Translations under genes and position numbers: made by a program | Assembly (NCBI GenBank): GCA_031269595.1 | Contig: JAISYX010000022.1 | Coordinates: 1 to 64,000 of the forward strand | Reading direction: 5' to 3' | From: Oscillospiraceae bacterium | Lineage (GTDB): Bacteria; Bacillota; Clostridia; Oscillospirales; Acutalibacteraceae | Length of the DNA: 64,000 nt | Shown here: positions 52,101-60,412 of the stretch, in pieces | Layout of the letters: each line of letters opens with the position of its first letter | Numbering within the stretch: the stretch's first letter is position 1 | The notes under the pieces: model-generated | Database searches by the model: none | What the model saw: only the letters and a program-made list of their open reading frames with translations | What the model was told of the DNA's origin: nothing

Positions 52101-52186
52101 TAAAAAATGAGTCATAAAGGGTCAAATTATAAAATATAATTGCAGTAAGAGGCAAAGCGTGGTAAAATTAAGCTTAGATTGAAATA

Positions 52187-52248
52187 AGAAAGGGTGCAGG
52201 AATCCGCACATCAAACTTTGTTTTGCGGTCTCTCTAACACATGGTATT
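52187..52248 (+). repeat. SD-to-start structured element, copy 6 (no gene)
   Basis: AGAAAGGGTGCAGGAATCCG, then CCGCA/TGCGG stem, TCTCTCT and hairpin AACAC-ATG-GTATT (one mismatch). No start codon with a real gene follows. Copy 7 begins about 20 nt later. Confidence 0.65.
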
Positions 52249-52267
52249 CTAGTTCAACAATAATAAT

Positions 52268-52343
52268 GAAAGGTAGGGCGCAGGCGCAACAAATAGGGTT
52301 TTAATATAATGTTGGTGCGCGGGCTCTCTAATCACATGGTGTT
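52268..52343 (+). repeat. SD-to-start structured element, copy 7 (ddl)
   Basis: GAAAGGTAGGGCGCAGGCGC, AT-rich loop, GGTGCGCGGGCTCTCT and a hairpin with one bulged T (AATCAC-ATG-GTGTT). GCGC pairs with GCGC where other copies have GCAC/GTGC. It ends 4 nt before the ddl ATG. Confidence 0.8.
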
Positions 52344-52347
52344 TAAT

Positions 52348-53409
52348 ATGAAAAAATCACTTGCAATACTATTTGGCGGGGTATCCTCTGAGCATGAGGT
52401 CTCACGGCTCTCAGCCGCCGCCGTTATCCAAAACACCCCCAAGGATTTGTTTGATTTACATGTTATAGGCATAACAAAGGATGGCCGCTGGTTCTATTTT
52501 GACGGCGATGTAGAGCTTATCCCCGACGGCCGCTGGGAGAGCTACGAGGGTCTTATCCCCGCCGCAATTTCACCTGACCGCTCTGTCCATGGCATACAGC
52601 TATTCAAGCGCACAGGGGTGCAGAGCATCAAAATTGATGTGTGCTTCCCCGTTATGCACGGCAGCTTTGGGGAGGACGGCACTATGCAGGGCTTGCTGGC
52701 GGTTGCTGGTATCCCCTGTGTGGGCTGCGATGTGGCCTCCTCCGCTATTTGTATGGATAAGGCTTTAACCAACACCATGCTTGAGATAGGCAAGGTGCCG
52801 CAGGCTAAGTTCATCTGGTTTTATATGGATGAATTTGAGAAGAACACCGACGAATACATCAACAGAATAGAGAGCGAGCTGGGCTATCCCTGCTTTATCA
52901 AGCCGGCAAATGCGGGCTCATCTGTGGGGATTAGCAAGGCCGAAAACAAGATAAACCTTATAGAGGGCATAGTTTTTGCCTCCAGCCATGATAAAAAGAT
53001 AGTTATAGAAGAGGGCGTTACAGGTGCGGAGGTTGAGGTGGCCGTGCTTGGCAACCGTGAGCCTATAGCCTCTGTAGTGGGGCAGATTGTCCCTGCGAAC
53101 GATTGGTACGACTATGATGCAAAGTATAATAACGCCGCCTCTGAGCTGTATATCCCCGCCAAAATAAGCGAGGAGAAGCAGCAGGAGGTCAGAGCTGCTG
53201 CTGTTAGAGCCTATAAGCTCTTAGGCTGCTCCGGCCTTGCCAGAGTTGACTTTTTTGTGCGTGAAAGCGATGGTGCGGTGCTGCTCAACGAGCCTAACAC
53301 TATACCTGGCTTTACCTCAATAAGCATGTATGCAAAGCTGTTTGCTGCAAGCGGCATTGAATATCCCCAGCTTATTACAAGGTTAATTGAATTTGCGTTG
53401 GAAAAATAA
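52348..53409 (+). CDS. ddl: D-alanine--D-alanine ligase
   Basis: 353 residues starting at MKKSLAILFGG; the ATG in the repeat hairpin (52336) is in frame and would add MVFN. ATP-grasp fold: FGGVSSEHEVS (N-terminal), VMHGSFGEDGTMQGLL, KPANAGSSVGISKA, and NEPNTIPGFTSISMY. Joins two D-Ala for peptidoglycan precursors. No SD at normal distance. The adjacent murI indicates a cell-wall precursor cluster. Confidence 0.96.
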   Translation: MKKSLAILFGGVSSEHEVSRLSAAAVIQNTPKDLFDLHVIGITKDGRWFYFDGDVELIPDGRWESYEGLIPAAISPDRSVHGIQLFKRTGVQSIKIDVCFPVMHGSFGEDGTMQGLLAVAGIPCVGCDVASSAICMDKALTNTMLEIGKVPQAKFIWFYMDEFEKNTDEYINRIESELGYPCFIKPANAGSSVGISKAENKINLIEGIVFASSHDKKIVIEEGVTGAEVEVAVLGNREPIASVVGQIVPANDWYDYDAKYNNAASELYIPAKISEEKQQEVRAAAVRAYKLLGCSGLARVDFFVRESDGAVLLNEPNTIPGFTSISMYAKLFAASGIEYPQLITRLIEFALEK

Positions 53410-53425
53410 GTTTTTAATAAAAAGC

Positions 53426-53499
53426 AAGAAAGGACGCAGGAAGCCGCACAAATATCCCTTTAATGTGTTTTGTGTGCGGGCTCTCTAACACATGGTGTT
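53426..53499 (+). repeat. SD-to-start structured element, copy 8 (murI)
   Basis: AAGAAAGGACGCAGGAAG, stem CCGCACA / TGTGTGCGGG, CTCTCT and hairpin AACAC-ATG-GTGTT. It ends 4 nt before the murI ATG, and the hairpin ATG is in frame with murI. Confidence 0.85.
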
Positions 53500-53503
53500 A
53501 AGT

Positions 53504-54316
53504 ATGAACCACTTTCCAATAGGTGTTTTTGATTCAGGCTTGGGCGGCCTTACCGCTGTGCGGGAGCTGCGCCGTATTCTGCCCAATGAGAACATAGTAT
53601 ATTTTGGTGACACAGGCCGTGTCCCTTACGGCACTCGCAGTGCCGAGACCATAGAGCACTATGCCTTTCAGGATATGCGCTTTTTGCTAAGCAAAAAGGT
53701 TAAGCTGATTATTGCCGCCTGCGGTACAGTCAGTTCTGTTGCGGCGGGAGCTGCCACGGGGCTTAATATCCCCTTTACAGGTGTGGTTGTGCCTGCTGCA
53801 CATGCCGCCGCCGCTGAAACACGCAACCTTAAGGTGGGCATTATAGGCACATCTGCAACTATACGCTCTAAGTCATATGAAGAGGAGCTTCACCGCATCA
53901 ACGCCCACATTGAGGTGTTCAGCAGGGATTGCCCTCTCTTTGTCTCTATGGTTGAAAACGGCTTTACATCCCCTGATAACGAGATTACCAAGGCTGTTGT
54001 AGAGCACTATATAAGACCCTTTGTTGCTTCCGGAGTAGACACCCTGATTTTGGGCTGCACGCACTTTCCTATTCTTAAAGAGGCCATTGCAAACGTGCTG
54101 GGTGCACGCACAAGCCTGATAGACGCAGGCTACGAGGCCGCACACTATGCCAAGTCGCTCATGGAAAAGGGCGGCATAATGAACAGCAGCACAGAGGCGG
54201 GCAAGTGCTCCTTTTATGTAACCGACCAGATACAAAACTTCTCAAGCATTGCAGGGCTGTTTTTGGGCGAGGATATAACAGGTGACGTTAACAGGGTGGA
54301 TTTAGATACGCTATGA
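53504..54316 (+). CDS. murI: Glutamate racemase
   Basis: 270 residues starting at MNHFPIGVF; an in-frame ATG in the repeat hairpin would add four residues. IGVFDSGLGGLTAVREL, YFGDTGRVPYGTRS, first catalytic Cys in AACGTVSS, second in LGCTHFP. Most MurI enzymes have CNT at the first site; here it is CGT. Makes D-Glu for peptidoglycan. Overlaps the next gene by ATGA. Confidence 0.94.
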   Translation: MNHFPIGVFDSGLGGLTAVRELRRILPNENIVYFGDTGRVPYGTRSAETIEHYAFQDMRFLLSKKVKLIIAACGTVSSVAAGAATGLNIPFTGVVVPAAHAAAAETRNLKVGIIGTSATIRSKSYEEELHRINAHIEVFSRDCPLFVSMVENGFTSPDNEITKAVVEHYIRPFVASGVDTLILGCTHFPILKEAIANVLGARTSLIDAGYEAAHYAKSLMEKGGIMNSSTEAGKCSFYVTDQIQNFSSIAGLFLGEDITGDVNRVDLDTL

Positions 54317-54702
54317 GGATTAAAATAGAGAGCGTAATAGACGACGGCACAGAGCAGCAGTATTTTAACCAAGAGGAGAGCGGCTCTATTACTCAGGAGG
54401 GCGATTCTGTACGGCTGGTTTACGGAGATAAGCCTACAACGCAGCTTATTATAGCCTCCCCTGATAAGGCCTGCATGTTTAAAAGCGGCTCTGAGGCCGC
54501 AAAAATGGAATTTATCAAGGGGGAGCGGACAGCCTCTGTGTATCAGACTGAGTACTTCCCTGTGGAGGTGCAGCTTTACACAAGCAAAATAAGCTGCGAT
54601 TTAAACGAATCAGGCGGCACAATCCGCTTGCATTACAGCATTTTTTTTGATGCTGAGACAGCACATAATGTCAAATTAAAAATAACAATGGAGGCAAAAT
54701 AA
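54313..54702 (+). CDS. DUF1934 family protein
   Basis: 129 residues, a lipocalin/calycin-like beta protein typical of DUF1934: KIESVIDDGTEQQYF, AAKMEFIKGERTASVYQTEYFPV, and GGTIRLHYSIFF. In Firmicutes it is commonly found beside murI or argS. Function unknown. It bridges murI and argS with 4-nt overlap on one side and no gap on the other. Confidence 0.85.
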   Translation: MRIKIESVIDDGTEQQYFNQEESGSITQEGDSVRLVYGDKPTTQLIIASPDKACMFKSGSEAAKMEFIKGERTASVYQTEYFPVEVQLYTSKISCDLNESGGTIRLHYSIFFDAETAHNVKLKITMEAK

Positions 54703-56394
54703 ATGTCCAAACTGGTAAACGAGGTAAAATCAGAAATACGCACCCTATTGCTTGAGGCCGTCGGCCGCTGTGTGGCGGAGGGCGAGCTGCCCGTCGAGCC
54801 TATGTCCGATTTTACAATAGAAGCTCCCTCAGACGTGGCTCACGGCGATTTTGCCGCAAATCTGGCTCTTGTTTCGGCTAAGACCTTTCGTCTGCCTCCC
54901 CGCAAAATTGCCGAGCTTATCTTTGCACAGCTTGCACTTGAGGAGAGCCATTTTGAAAGGGTAGAGGTTGCAGGCCCTGGCTTTATCAACTTTTATTTAG
55001 GCGAAAAGTACTTTGGTGACATTCTAAAGGATATTCTTGCCTTAGGCAGGGAATACGGCCGCTCAGATTTTGGCGGCGGCAAGCGTGTTTTGGTGGAGTT
55101 TGTCTCTGCAAACCCCACTGGGCCTATGCACATGGGCAACGCAAGGGGCGGTGCTCTGGGGGACTGCCTTGCCGCTGTGCTGGATGCGGCGGGCTATTCG
55201 GTGGAGCGTGAGTTTTACATAAACGATGCGGGCAATCAGATTGAAAAGTTTGCCCTCTCATTAGATATACGCTATCAGCAGCTCTTTAAGGGGGAGGAGG
55301 CTGTGCCTCTGCCGGAGGAGTGCTATCAGGGCGGGGACATTAAAGACCACGCAGCGGAGTATGCCAAGCTCCACGGGGATGCTCTTCTTAAGGTGAGCGA
55401 CGAGGAGAGGCGCAGGCTTCTTGCGGAGTATGCACTGCCTCTTAACATAGCAAAAATGCGCAGGGATATTGCCAAATACCGCATTGAATACGACACCTGG
55501 TTCCCTGAGAGCATACTCCACGGCAATGGTGAGCTGGAGGAGACAATCGCCATTCTAAAGGAGAAGGGCTTAACCTATGAAAAGGACGGCGCACTCTATT
55601 ATAAGGCCAGCGAATACGGCTGTGAAAAGGATGAGGTTATAATCCGCTCCAACGGCAACCCCACCTATTTTGCCGTGGATATAGCCTATCACCGCAACAA
55701 GTTTATAAGGGGCTTTGAAAGGTGCATTAACATCTGGGGGGCTGACCACCACGGCCATGTGGCAAGAATGAAGGGCGCAATGGACGCAATAGGACTAGAC
55801 GGCAGCAGGCTGGATATTATCCTTATGCAGCTGGTCAAGCTGCTTTACAACGGCGAGCCGATCAGAATGTCCAAGCGTACAGGCAAGGCCATTCAGCTGG
55901 CCGATTTGCTGGATGAGGTGCCTGTGGATGCCGCACGCTTCCTGTTTAATATGCGTGAGGCAAACTCCCAAATGGATTTTGATTTAGGCCTGGCAATACA
56001 GCAAAATTCACAGAATCCCGTTTACTATGTGCAGTATGCACACGCCAGAATCTGCTCTATCATCAAGGCCTTGGCGGCAGAGGGCATCACTCTGCGAACA
56101 GTAACAGACGCAGAGCTGGCTCTGCTTACCGCACCGGAGGAGCGTGCGCTTATACGCCATCTGGCGGCCTATACAGATGAAATTATAGCCGCCGCCAAGA
56201 GCTATGACGCTGCAAATATAACACACTATGTTGTGGATTTGGCCACGCTGTTCCACAAATTTTATAACGCCTGCCGTGTAAAGGGAGAGGACGAAGCCCT
56301 TACACAGGCACGCTTCACCCTGTGTATGGCCACTAAGCAGGTGATTTTTAACGTGCTGGAGATGCTTAAGGTTAGTGCGCCAGAGAGTATGTAA
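54703..56394 (+). CDS. argS: Arginyl-tRNA synthetase
   Basis: 563 residues, class I. HIGH-type motif HMGNARGG (about 145) following FVSANPTGP, KMSKS-type RMSKRTGKA (about 390), N-terminal additional domain (about 1-110) and a helical anticodon-binding C terminus with DALRY-type hydrophobic repeats. GGAGG 7 nt before the ATG. Last gene of the ddl-murI-DUF1934-argS run. Confidence 0.97.
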   Translation: MSKLVNEVKSEIRTLLLEAVGRCVAEGELPVEPMSDFTIEAPSDVAHGDFAANLALVSAKTFRLPPRKIAELIFAQLALEESHFERVEVAGPGFINFYLGEKYFGDILKDILALGREYGRSDFGGGKRVLVEFVSANPTGPMHMGNARGGALGDCLAAVLDAAGYSVEREFYINDAGNQIEKFALSLDIRYQQLFKGEEAVPLPEECYQGGDIKDHAAEYAKLHGDALLKVSDEERRRLLAEYALPLNIAKMRRDIAKYRIEYDTWFPESILHGNGELEETIAILKEKGLTYEKDGALYYKASEYGCEKDEVIIRSNGNPTYFAVDIAYHRNKFIRGFERCINIWGADHHGHVARMKGAMDAIGLDGSRLDIILMQLVKLLYNGEPIRMSKRTGKAIQLADLLDEVPVDAARFLFNMREANSQMDFDLGLAIQQNSQNPVYYVQYAHARICSIIKALAAEGITLRTVTDAELALLTAPEERALIRHLAAYTDEIIAAAKSYDAANITHYVVDLATLFHKFYNACRVKGEDEALTQARFTLCMATKQVIFNVLEMLKVSAPESM

Positions 56395-56444
56395 TTTATA
56401 ATTTATAATGCAGAATTAGGAGAAGCAAGAAGGATGTGAAAATT

Positions 56445-58214
56445 ATGGAAGCTGCAACAATTGCAGTTAGCGCAGAGATACTTAAACATATTGGTGAACT
56501 TGTGCAAAAGAATGCCCCTGCGATTTTGGCTGCAATACAAAAATCTAGCAAGGATAGAAAAGCTAAAAAACAAATTGATTGCGGCGAGGCCTTTAGAGTT
56601 TATTTAATTGATGCCTTTAAAAAGTATAGCAATGTAAGAACCTTTTTAGCACCTAACCCACAAAACATTGCCGATATTTATGTGGCAGGAGATATACAAA
56701 GGGAAAAGAAGAAAATAAGCACTTGAGAACTGCAAAGCCTACTTGAGATTTCACAATTTTCGTTGATTTCCGGCACTGCGGGCATGGGCAAATCTACTAT
56801 GCTTAAGCATTATTTTGTTGATGCAATATGTAAGCGAGAGCGCATTCCCATTCTGGTTGAGCTGAACAGGCTGCCTCAGTATAAGAATAACCTGTTCGAT
56901 TGCATGTATGATTCTTTGAAAAGGTTTAACTTTACCTTGGATGAAGAGCATTTTAAATATGCCCTGAACTCAGGCTGTTTTATTTTGATGTTTGATGCTT
57001 TTGATGAAGCCCCTGATGGAAAGAGTGTTTTTGAGCAATTGGAGAGGCTTTGTGATGAATACAGCAAAAATTATTTTATAGTAACTACAAGGCCTATGGG
57101 CTCTTACAACCGCTGGCATAGGTTTGATATGTTTGAAGCTCTTCCATTTACTAAAACACAGGCCTACAATGTTATTAAAAGGATAAAATACGACGACAAA
57201 GAGCTGCAAGATAAATTTTTAAAGGAAATGAATAAGACTTTATATAATAAGCACAAGTCGTTTGCATCCATTCCTTTAATGCTTAATATTATGATGCTGA
57301 CATATAAGGATTACAGCGAAATACCCACAAAGATTCATATTTTTTATAAAAATGCATATGCGGCACTTTACCGTTTGCACGATTCAAATAAAGGCGGAGG
57401 CTTTGTGAGAAGCTTGAAATGCGGGTTAAGCTCTGATGAATTTAAAAAGGCAATAATGGAGTTTTGTTTTTGCTCATTTGCCAAAGGCATGTACGCCTTT
57501 AATTTGGGTGAATTGGAAGGAACAATAGCAAAGGTAAGCCTTTTAAAGGATGTAGATCCATACGATTTCATAGAGGATTTACGTACGGCTGTTTGTTTGA
57601 TACAGCAGGATGGGCAAAATTATTATGAATTTACACACCGCTCTTTTCAGGAGTATTTTACTGCTTTATATTTAAAGGAAAATGATACGCCCGAACGAAA
57701 ATGGGCCATTAGGCTAATAGAAAAAACTAATATTAGTCAAATCCGTGTTATAGAAACTTTATGTGATATGGACTTTAAAAAATTTGAAAGAAATGTAGCC
57801 ATTCCAATGATTTGTAGTATATTGGATAATCAAAAAAACAATTGTACAAATAATGATACTTTTAGGATTTATGACTTGGATTTTTTCATTGATAATTACT
57901 CCAATCTTACTCCTGGATATGGAACAGAGACGTTTTGCTTGGACGTTTTGCGTAATTCCTATAATTTCGATTCCATGCCACCATTGATTACTGCGAAGTT
58001 TAAAGAAACCCTTTTTAATATTTGTAAACCCATTGTTAATGGATTTTATCGTTGTAGGTACAAGGATTTTACCGCCACAGAAGAAATGCGTGAGCTTTCC
58101 TTTGGAGAAAACGGCTTTTTTACCAACTACAAAAATTACCTTATAAATTTGCGTGAAGAGCTACTTGCAAAAAGTGCCGCTGCAGATCAAGAATTTGACG
58201 CCCTTTTTACCTAA
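56445..58214 (+). pseudogene. NACHT-type NTPase interrupted by one in-frame TGA
   Basis: Two frames, 56445-56726 and 56763-58214, are the same frame separated only by TGA 56724-56726, with REKKKIST before it and ELQSLLEISQFSLISGTAGM after it. The first part is a helical N-terminal domain (about 94 residues). The second has a P-loop GTAGMGKSTM, a Walker B-like ILMFDAFDEAPDG, a VTTRPMGSYNRW sensor and a C-terminal helical part with THRSFQEYFTALYL. This matches bacterial NACHT proteins linked to phage defence. Start at ATG 56445 behind AAGGATG. Either inactivated by the stop or read through. Confidence 0.75.
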
Positions 58215-58252
58215 CCCATTTATATACAATAAATAACAAAGGAGAACATCCT

Positions 58253-59482
58253 ATGTCCCACTTCCCATTCACCCTACCCCTGCTCTTAGACGGGGGCACG
58301 GGCACAAATCTAATTGCCGCAGGCCTGCCCGCAGGCGTGTGCGTTGAAGATTGGATAATCAAAAATCCTGCCCCGCTGCAAGAGCTGCAAAGGGGCTATG
58401 CTCAGGCGGGCTCAAATGCCGTTTATGCCGCCACCTTTGGGGCAAACAGGGCTAAGCTTGCCCATTACGGCCTTGAAAATCAGGTTGCCGAAATTAACCG
58501 CAAGCTGGTGCAAATCAGCCGTGAGGCAGTGGGCACAGGGGTGCTTGTGGGCGGCGATATGGCTCCTACAGGCCTGTTTATCGAGCCCTATGGCGATGCT
58601 AAGCTTGAGGAAATCATGGCCATATACAGGGAACAGGCCTTCGCTCTTAAGGAGGCAGGCGCAGACTTTATCGGCATTGAGACTATGATGTCCCTGTGGG
58701 AGCTGCGTGCGGCTGTGCTGGCCGCCCGTGAGACAGAGCTGCCTATCTTCACCTCTATAACCGTGGAGGGCAACGGCCGCACTATTATGGGCACGTCCCT
58801 GCTCTCCTGCGTCATAACCTTGCAAGCACTTGGCGTCAGCGCAGTTGGGGTGAACTGCTCCGAGGGGCCTGTGGGCTTAGCTGAGCTGATTGACTCAGTG
58901 TTCCCCTATGCAGAGGTTCCGCTGATTGTCAAGCCGAACGGGGGCAAGCCAGACCCCAATGATAGCTCTAAATTCGACCTAACGGCTCAGGAATTCGCAC
59001 TGCACATGCGCAAGCTAATTGAGGCCGGAGCGAGCGTTTTGGGCGGCTGCTGCGGCACTAATCCGGAGCATATCAGGCTGTTGAATGAGGCCATTGAGGA
59101 GACGCCCACACGCATTCACAGCGAAATTGACACCTTTGCCGCCGCAAATGATAAAGAGGTGTTCTTCCTGCACGAGCCGGAGGGCTTGACCTTCTCCGAG
59201 CCTATCCCCTGCGATTACGACCTTGAGGATACCCTGCTGGATATGGAGGATGAGCGTGTACACGTGGCTCTGGTGAGCCTTAGCAGCGAGGATGATGTGC
59301 AAATTCTCTCAGCGGCGGTGGCAATCACGCCCCTGCCTATTGCAATCAGGTGCGATTCTCTCCAGCTGCTGGAGCAGGCCTTGCTGAACTATCACGGAAG
59401 AGCGGTGGTGGATTCCGCCAGCGATATTGACAGGGAAGAGCTGCAAGCAATCGCAGATAGGTTTGGCGCAATCGTGGTGTGA
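58253..59482 (+). CDS. Homocysteine S-methyltransferase family protein
   Basis: 409 residues, AAAGGAG before the ATG. Barrel with LDGGTGTNLIAAG start, NCSEGP, and the zinc pair in LGGCCGTNPEH (about residues 262-272). A further 110 residues end in a segment resembling the start of a pterin-binding domain (LPIAIRCDSLQLLEQALLNY). It looks like the first part of cobalamin-dependent MetH without the B12 and activation domains. Methyl donor not identifiable. Confidence 0.85.
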   Translation: MSHFPFTLPLLLDGGTGTNLIAAGLPAGVCVEDWIIKNPAPLQELQRGYAQAGSNAVYAATFGANRAKLAHYGLENQVAEINRKLVQISREAVGTGVLVGGDMAPTGLFIEPYGDAKLEEIMAIYREQAFALKEAGADFIGIETMMSLWELRAAVLAARETELPIFTSITVEGNGRTIMGTSLLSCVITLQALGVSAVGVNCSEGPVGLAELIDSVFPYAEVPLIVKPNGGKPDPNDSSKFDLTAQEFALHMRKLIEAGASVLGGCCGTNPEHIRLLNEAIEETPTRIHSEIDTFAAANDKEVFFLHEPEGLTFSEPIPCDYDLEDTLLDMEDERVHVALVSLSSEDDVQILSAAVAITPLPIAIRCDSLQLLEQALLNYHGRAVVDSASDIDREELQAIADRFGAIVV

Positions 59483-59518
59483 AGCATATAGTCAAAATTT
59501 TAAATTATTTTAAACGAG

Positions 59519-59580
59519 TGTAAGGTTTACTTGACACTCGTTTTTCTTTGTGCTATAGTAGGTGTAAAGTAAACCTTACA
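59519..59580 (+). promoter_or_regulatory. Promoter flanked by a 14-bp inverted repeat
   Basis: TTGACA (59531-59536), 17 nt, TATAGT (59554-59559). Arms TGTAAGGTTTACTT (59519-59532) and AAGTAAACCTTACA (59567-59580) overlap the -35 and follow the -10. Probable operator for the XRE protein encoded downstream. Confidence 0.75.
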
Positions 59581-59606
59581 TATGAGTGGAGTTTTAAACC
59601 AAAACC

Positions 59607-59678
59607 AAGAAAGGACGCAGGAGACCTCGCTAAATATTTTAGAATGTTTTGTGTGCGGGCTCTCTAGCACATGGTGCT
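59607..59678 (+). repeat. SD-to-start structured element, copy 9 (XRE gene)
   Basis: AAGAAAGGACGCAGGAGA, variable part, TGTGTGCGGGCTCTCT and hairpin AGCAC-ATG-GTGCT. The second pair is G-C instead of A-T, a compensatory change. It ends 3 nt before the TTG start of the regulator. Confidence 0.85.
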
Positions 59679-59681
59679 AAT

Positions 59682-59885
59682 TTGAAAAACAAAGTAAAAG
59701 CCCTGCGGGAAGCGCAGGGGCTAACTCAAAAGGAGCTTGGGATGATGATGGATGTCTCCCGTCAGGCCATTAACGCCATTGAAACAGGCAAGTATGACCC
59801 CTCTATCTGGCTGGCATACCACCTGGCACAGCAGTTTGATTTAAGCATAGAAGAGGTCTTTGATTTTAAGGAGGGCAAACAATGA
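59682..59885 (+). CDS. XRE-family transcriptional regulator
   Basis: 67 residues from a TTG. It is almost only an HTH_3 domain: KVKALREAQGLTQKELGMMM, SRQAINAIETGKYDPS, then IEEVFDFKEGKQ. Typical of the small regulators paired with a DUF3784/DUF-type membrane protein. It overlaps the next gene by 4 nt. Probably represses its own promoter at the inverted repeat upstream. Confidence 0.88.
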   Translation: MKNKVKALREAQGLTQKELGMMMDVSRQAINAIETGKYDPSIWLAYHLAQQFDLSIEEVFDFKEGKQ

Positions 59886-60328
59886 ACAGATTTTTTAGAC
59901 ATCCCTTAACAAACGCAGTTGGGCTTAGCGTGTTTTCAGGCTTCTATGCTGTGATATTTTTGGGCTTTTCAGGCTTAATCAAATCGCAGATAGGCTGCTC
60001 TGTGCACTCCTTTTGGCAGGGCTGGGATACTCTGCTGGAAGGCTGCGTGCATCAGGTAATTGCAGTGGTGCTGCTTATTCTAACAGGCCTTGTTCTGGCC
60101 TTATTGCTGATAAAGCACAAGCCATATGACGAGTATCACACAACAATTCTTGTGCAATGCCTTGCTATAGCAGTAATTTTGACACTGGCGGCAATAGCAA
60201 TGCTGTTCATTGTGGTTTTGTGGGAGCCAGTGGGAGTGATAGGCAAATTTGCATTCTTCGCCTTAGTTAACTGGGCTGTGGTGGTAGTGGCCGACCTTAG
60301 CTATCTGCTTATATGCAGAAGGCAGTAG
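59882..60328 (+). CDS. Four-TM membrane protein paired with the XRE regulator
   Basis: 148 residues with TM segments at about 12-33, 58-78, 90-115 and 120-142. Short basic ends. No recognised family. Regulator plus small membrane protein pairs are common in Clostridia and their role is unknown. Confidence 0.7.
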   Translation: MNRFFRHPLTNAVGLSVFSGFYAVIFLGFSGLIKSQIGCSVHSFWQGWDTLLEGCVHQVIAVVLLILTGLVLALLLIKHKPYDEYHTTILVQCLAIAVILTLAAIAMLFIVVLWEPVGVIGKFAFFALVNWAVVVVADLSYLLICRRQ

Positions 60329-60335
60329 ATAATAT

Positions 60336-60412
60336 GAAAGGTAGAGACGCAGGCACGATTATTACTTTTTTAATATATTTGTTGGTGTGCGGGCTCTCTA
60401 ACACATGGTGTT
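60336..60412 (+). repeat. SD-to-start structured element, copy 10 (radical SAM gene)
   Basis: GAAAGGTAGAGACGCAGGCA, AT-rich loop, GGTGTGCGGGCTCTCT and hairpin AACAC-ATG-GTGTT, directly abutting the gene ATG. Helix: GAGA with TCTC, GC with GC, GCAC with GTGC. Confidence 0.85.

Noticed and set aside
56724-56726. TGA as selenocysteine or tryptophan codon
   Set aside because: Many other genes here end in TGA, so a changed code is unlikely, and I saw no selenocysteine-insertion-type hairpin evident by eye after the codon.
5667-60412. CRISPR array
   Set aside because: The ten-copy repeat is scattered over 55 kb at gene starts, has variable interior and no spacers; no cas genes are seen.
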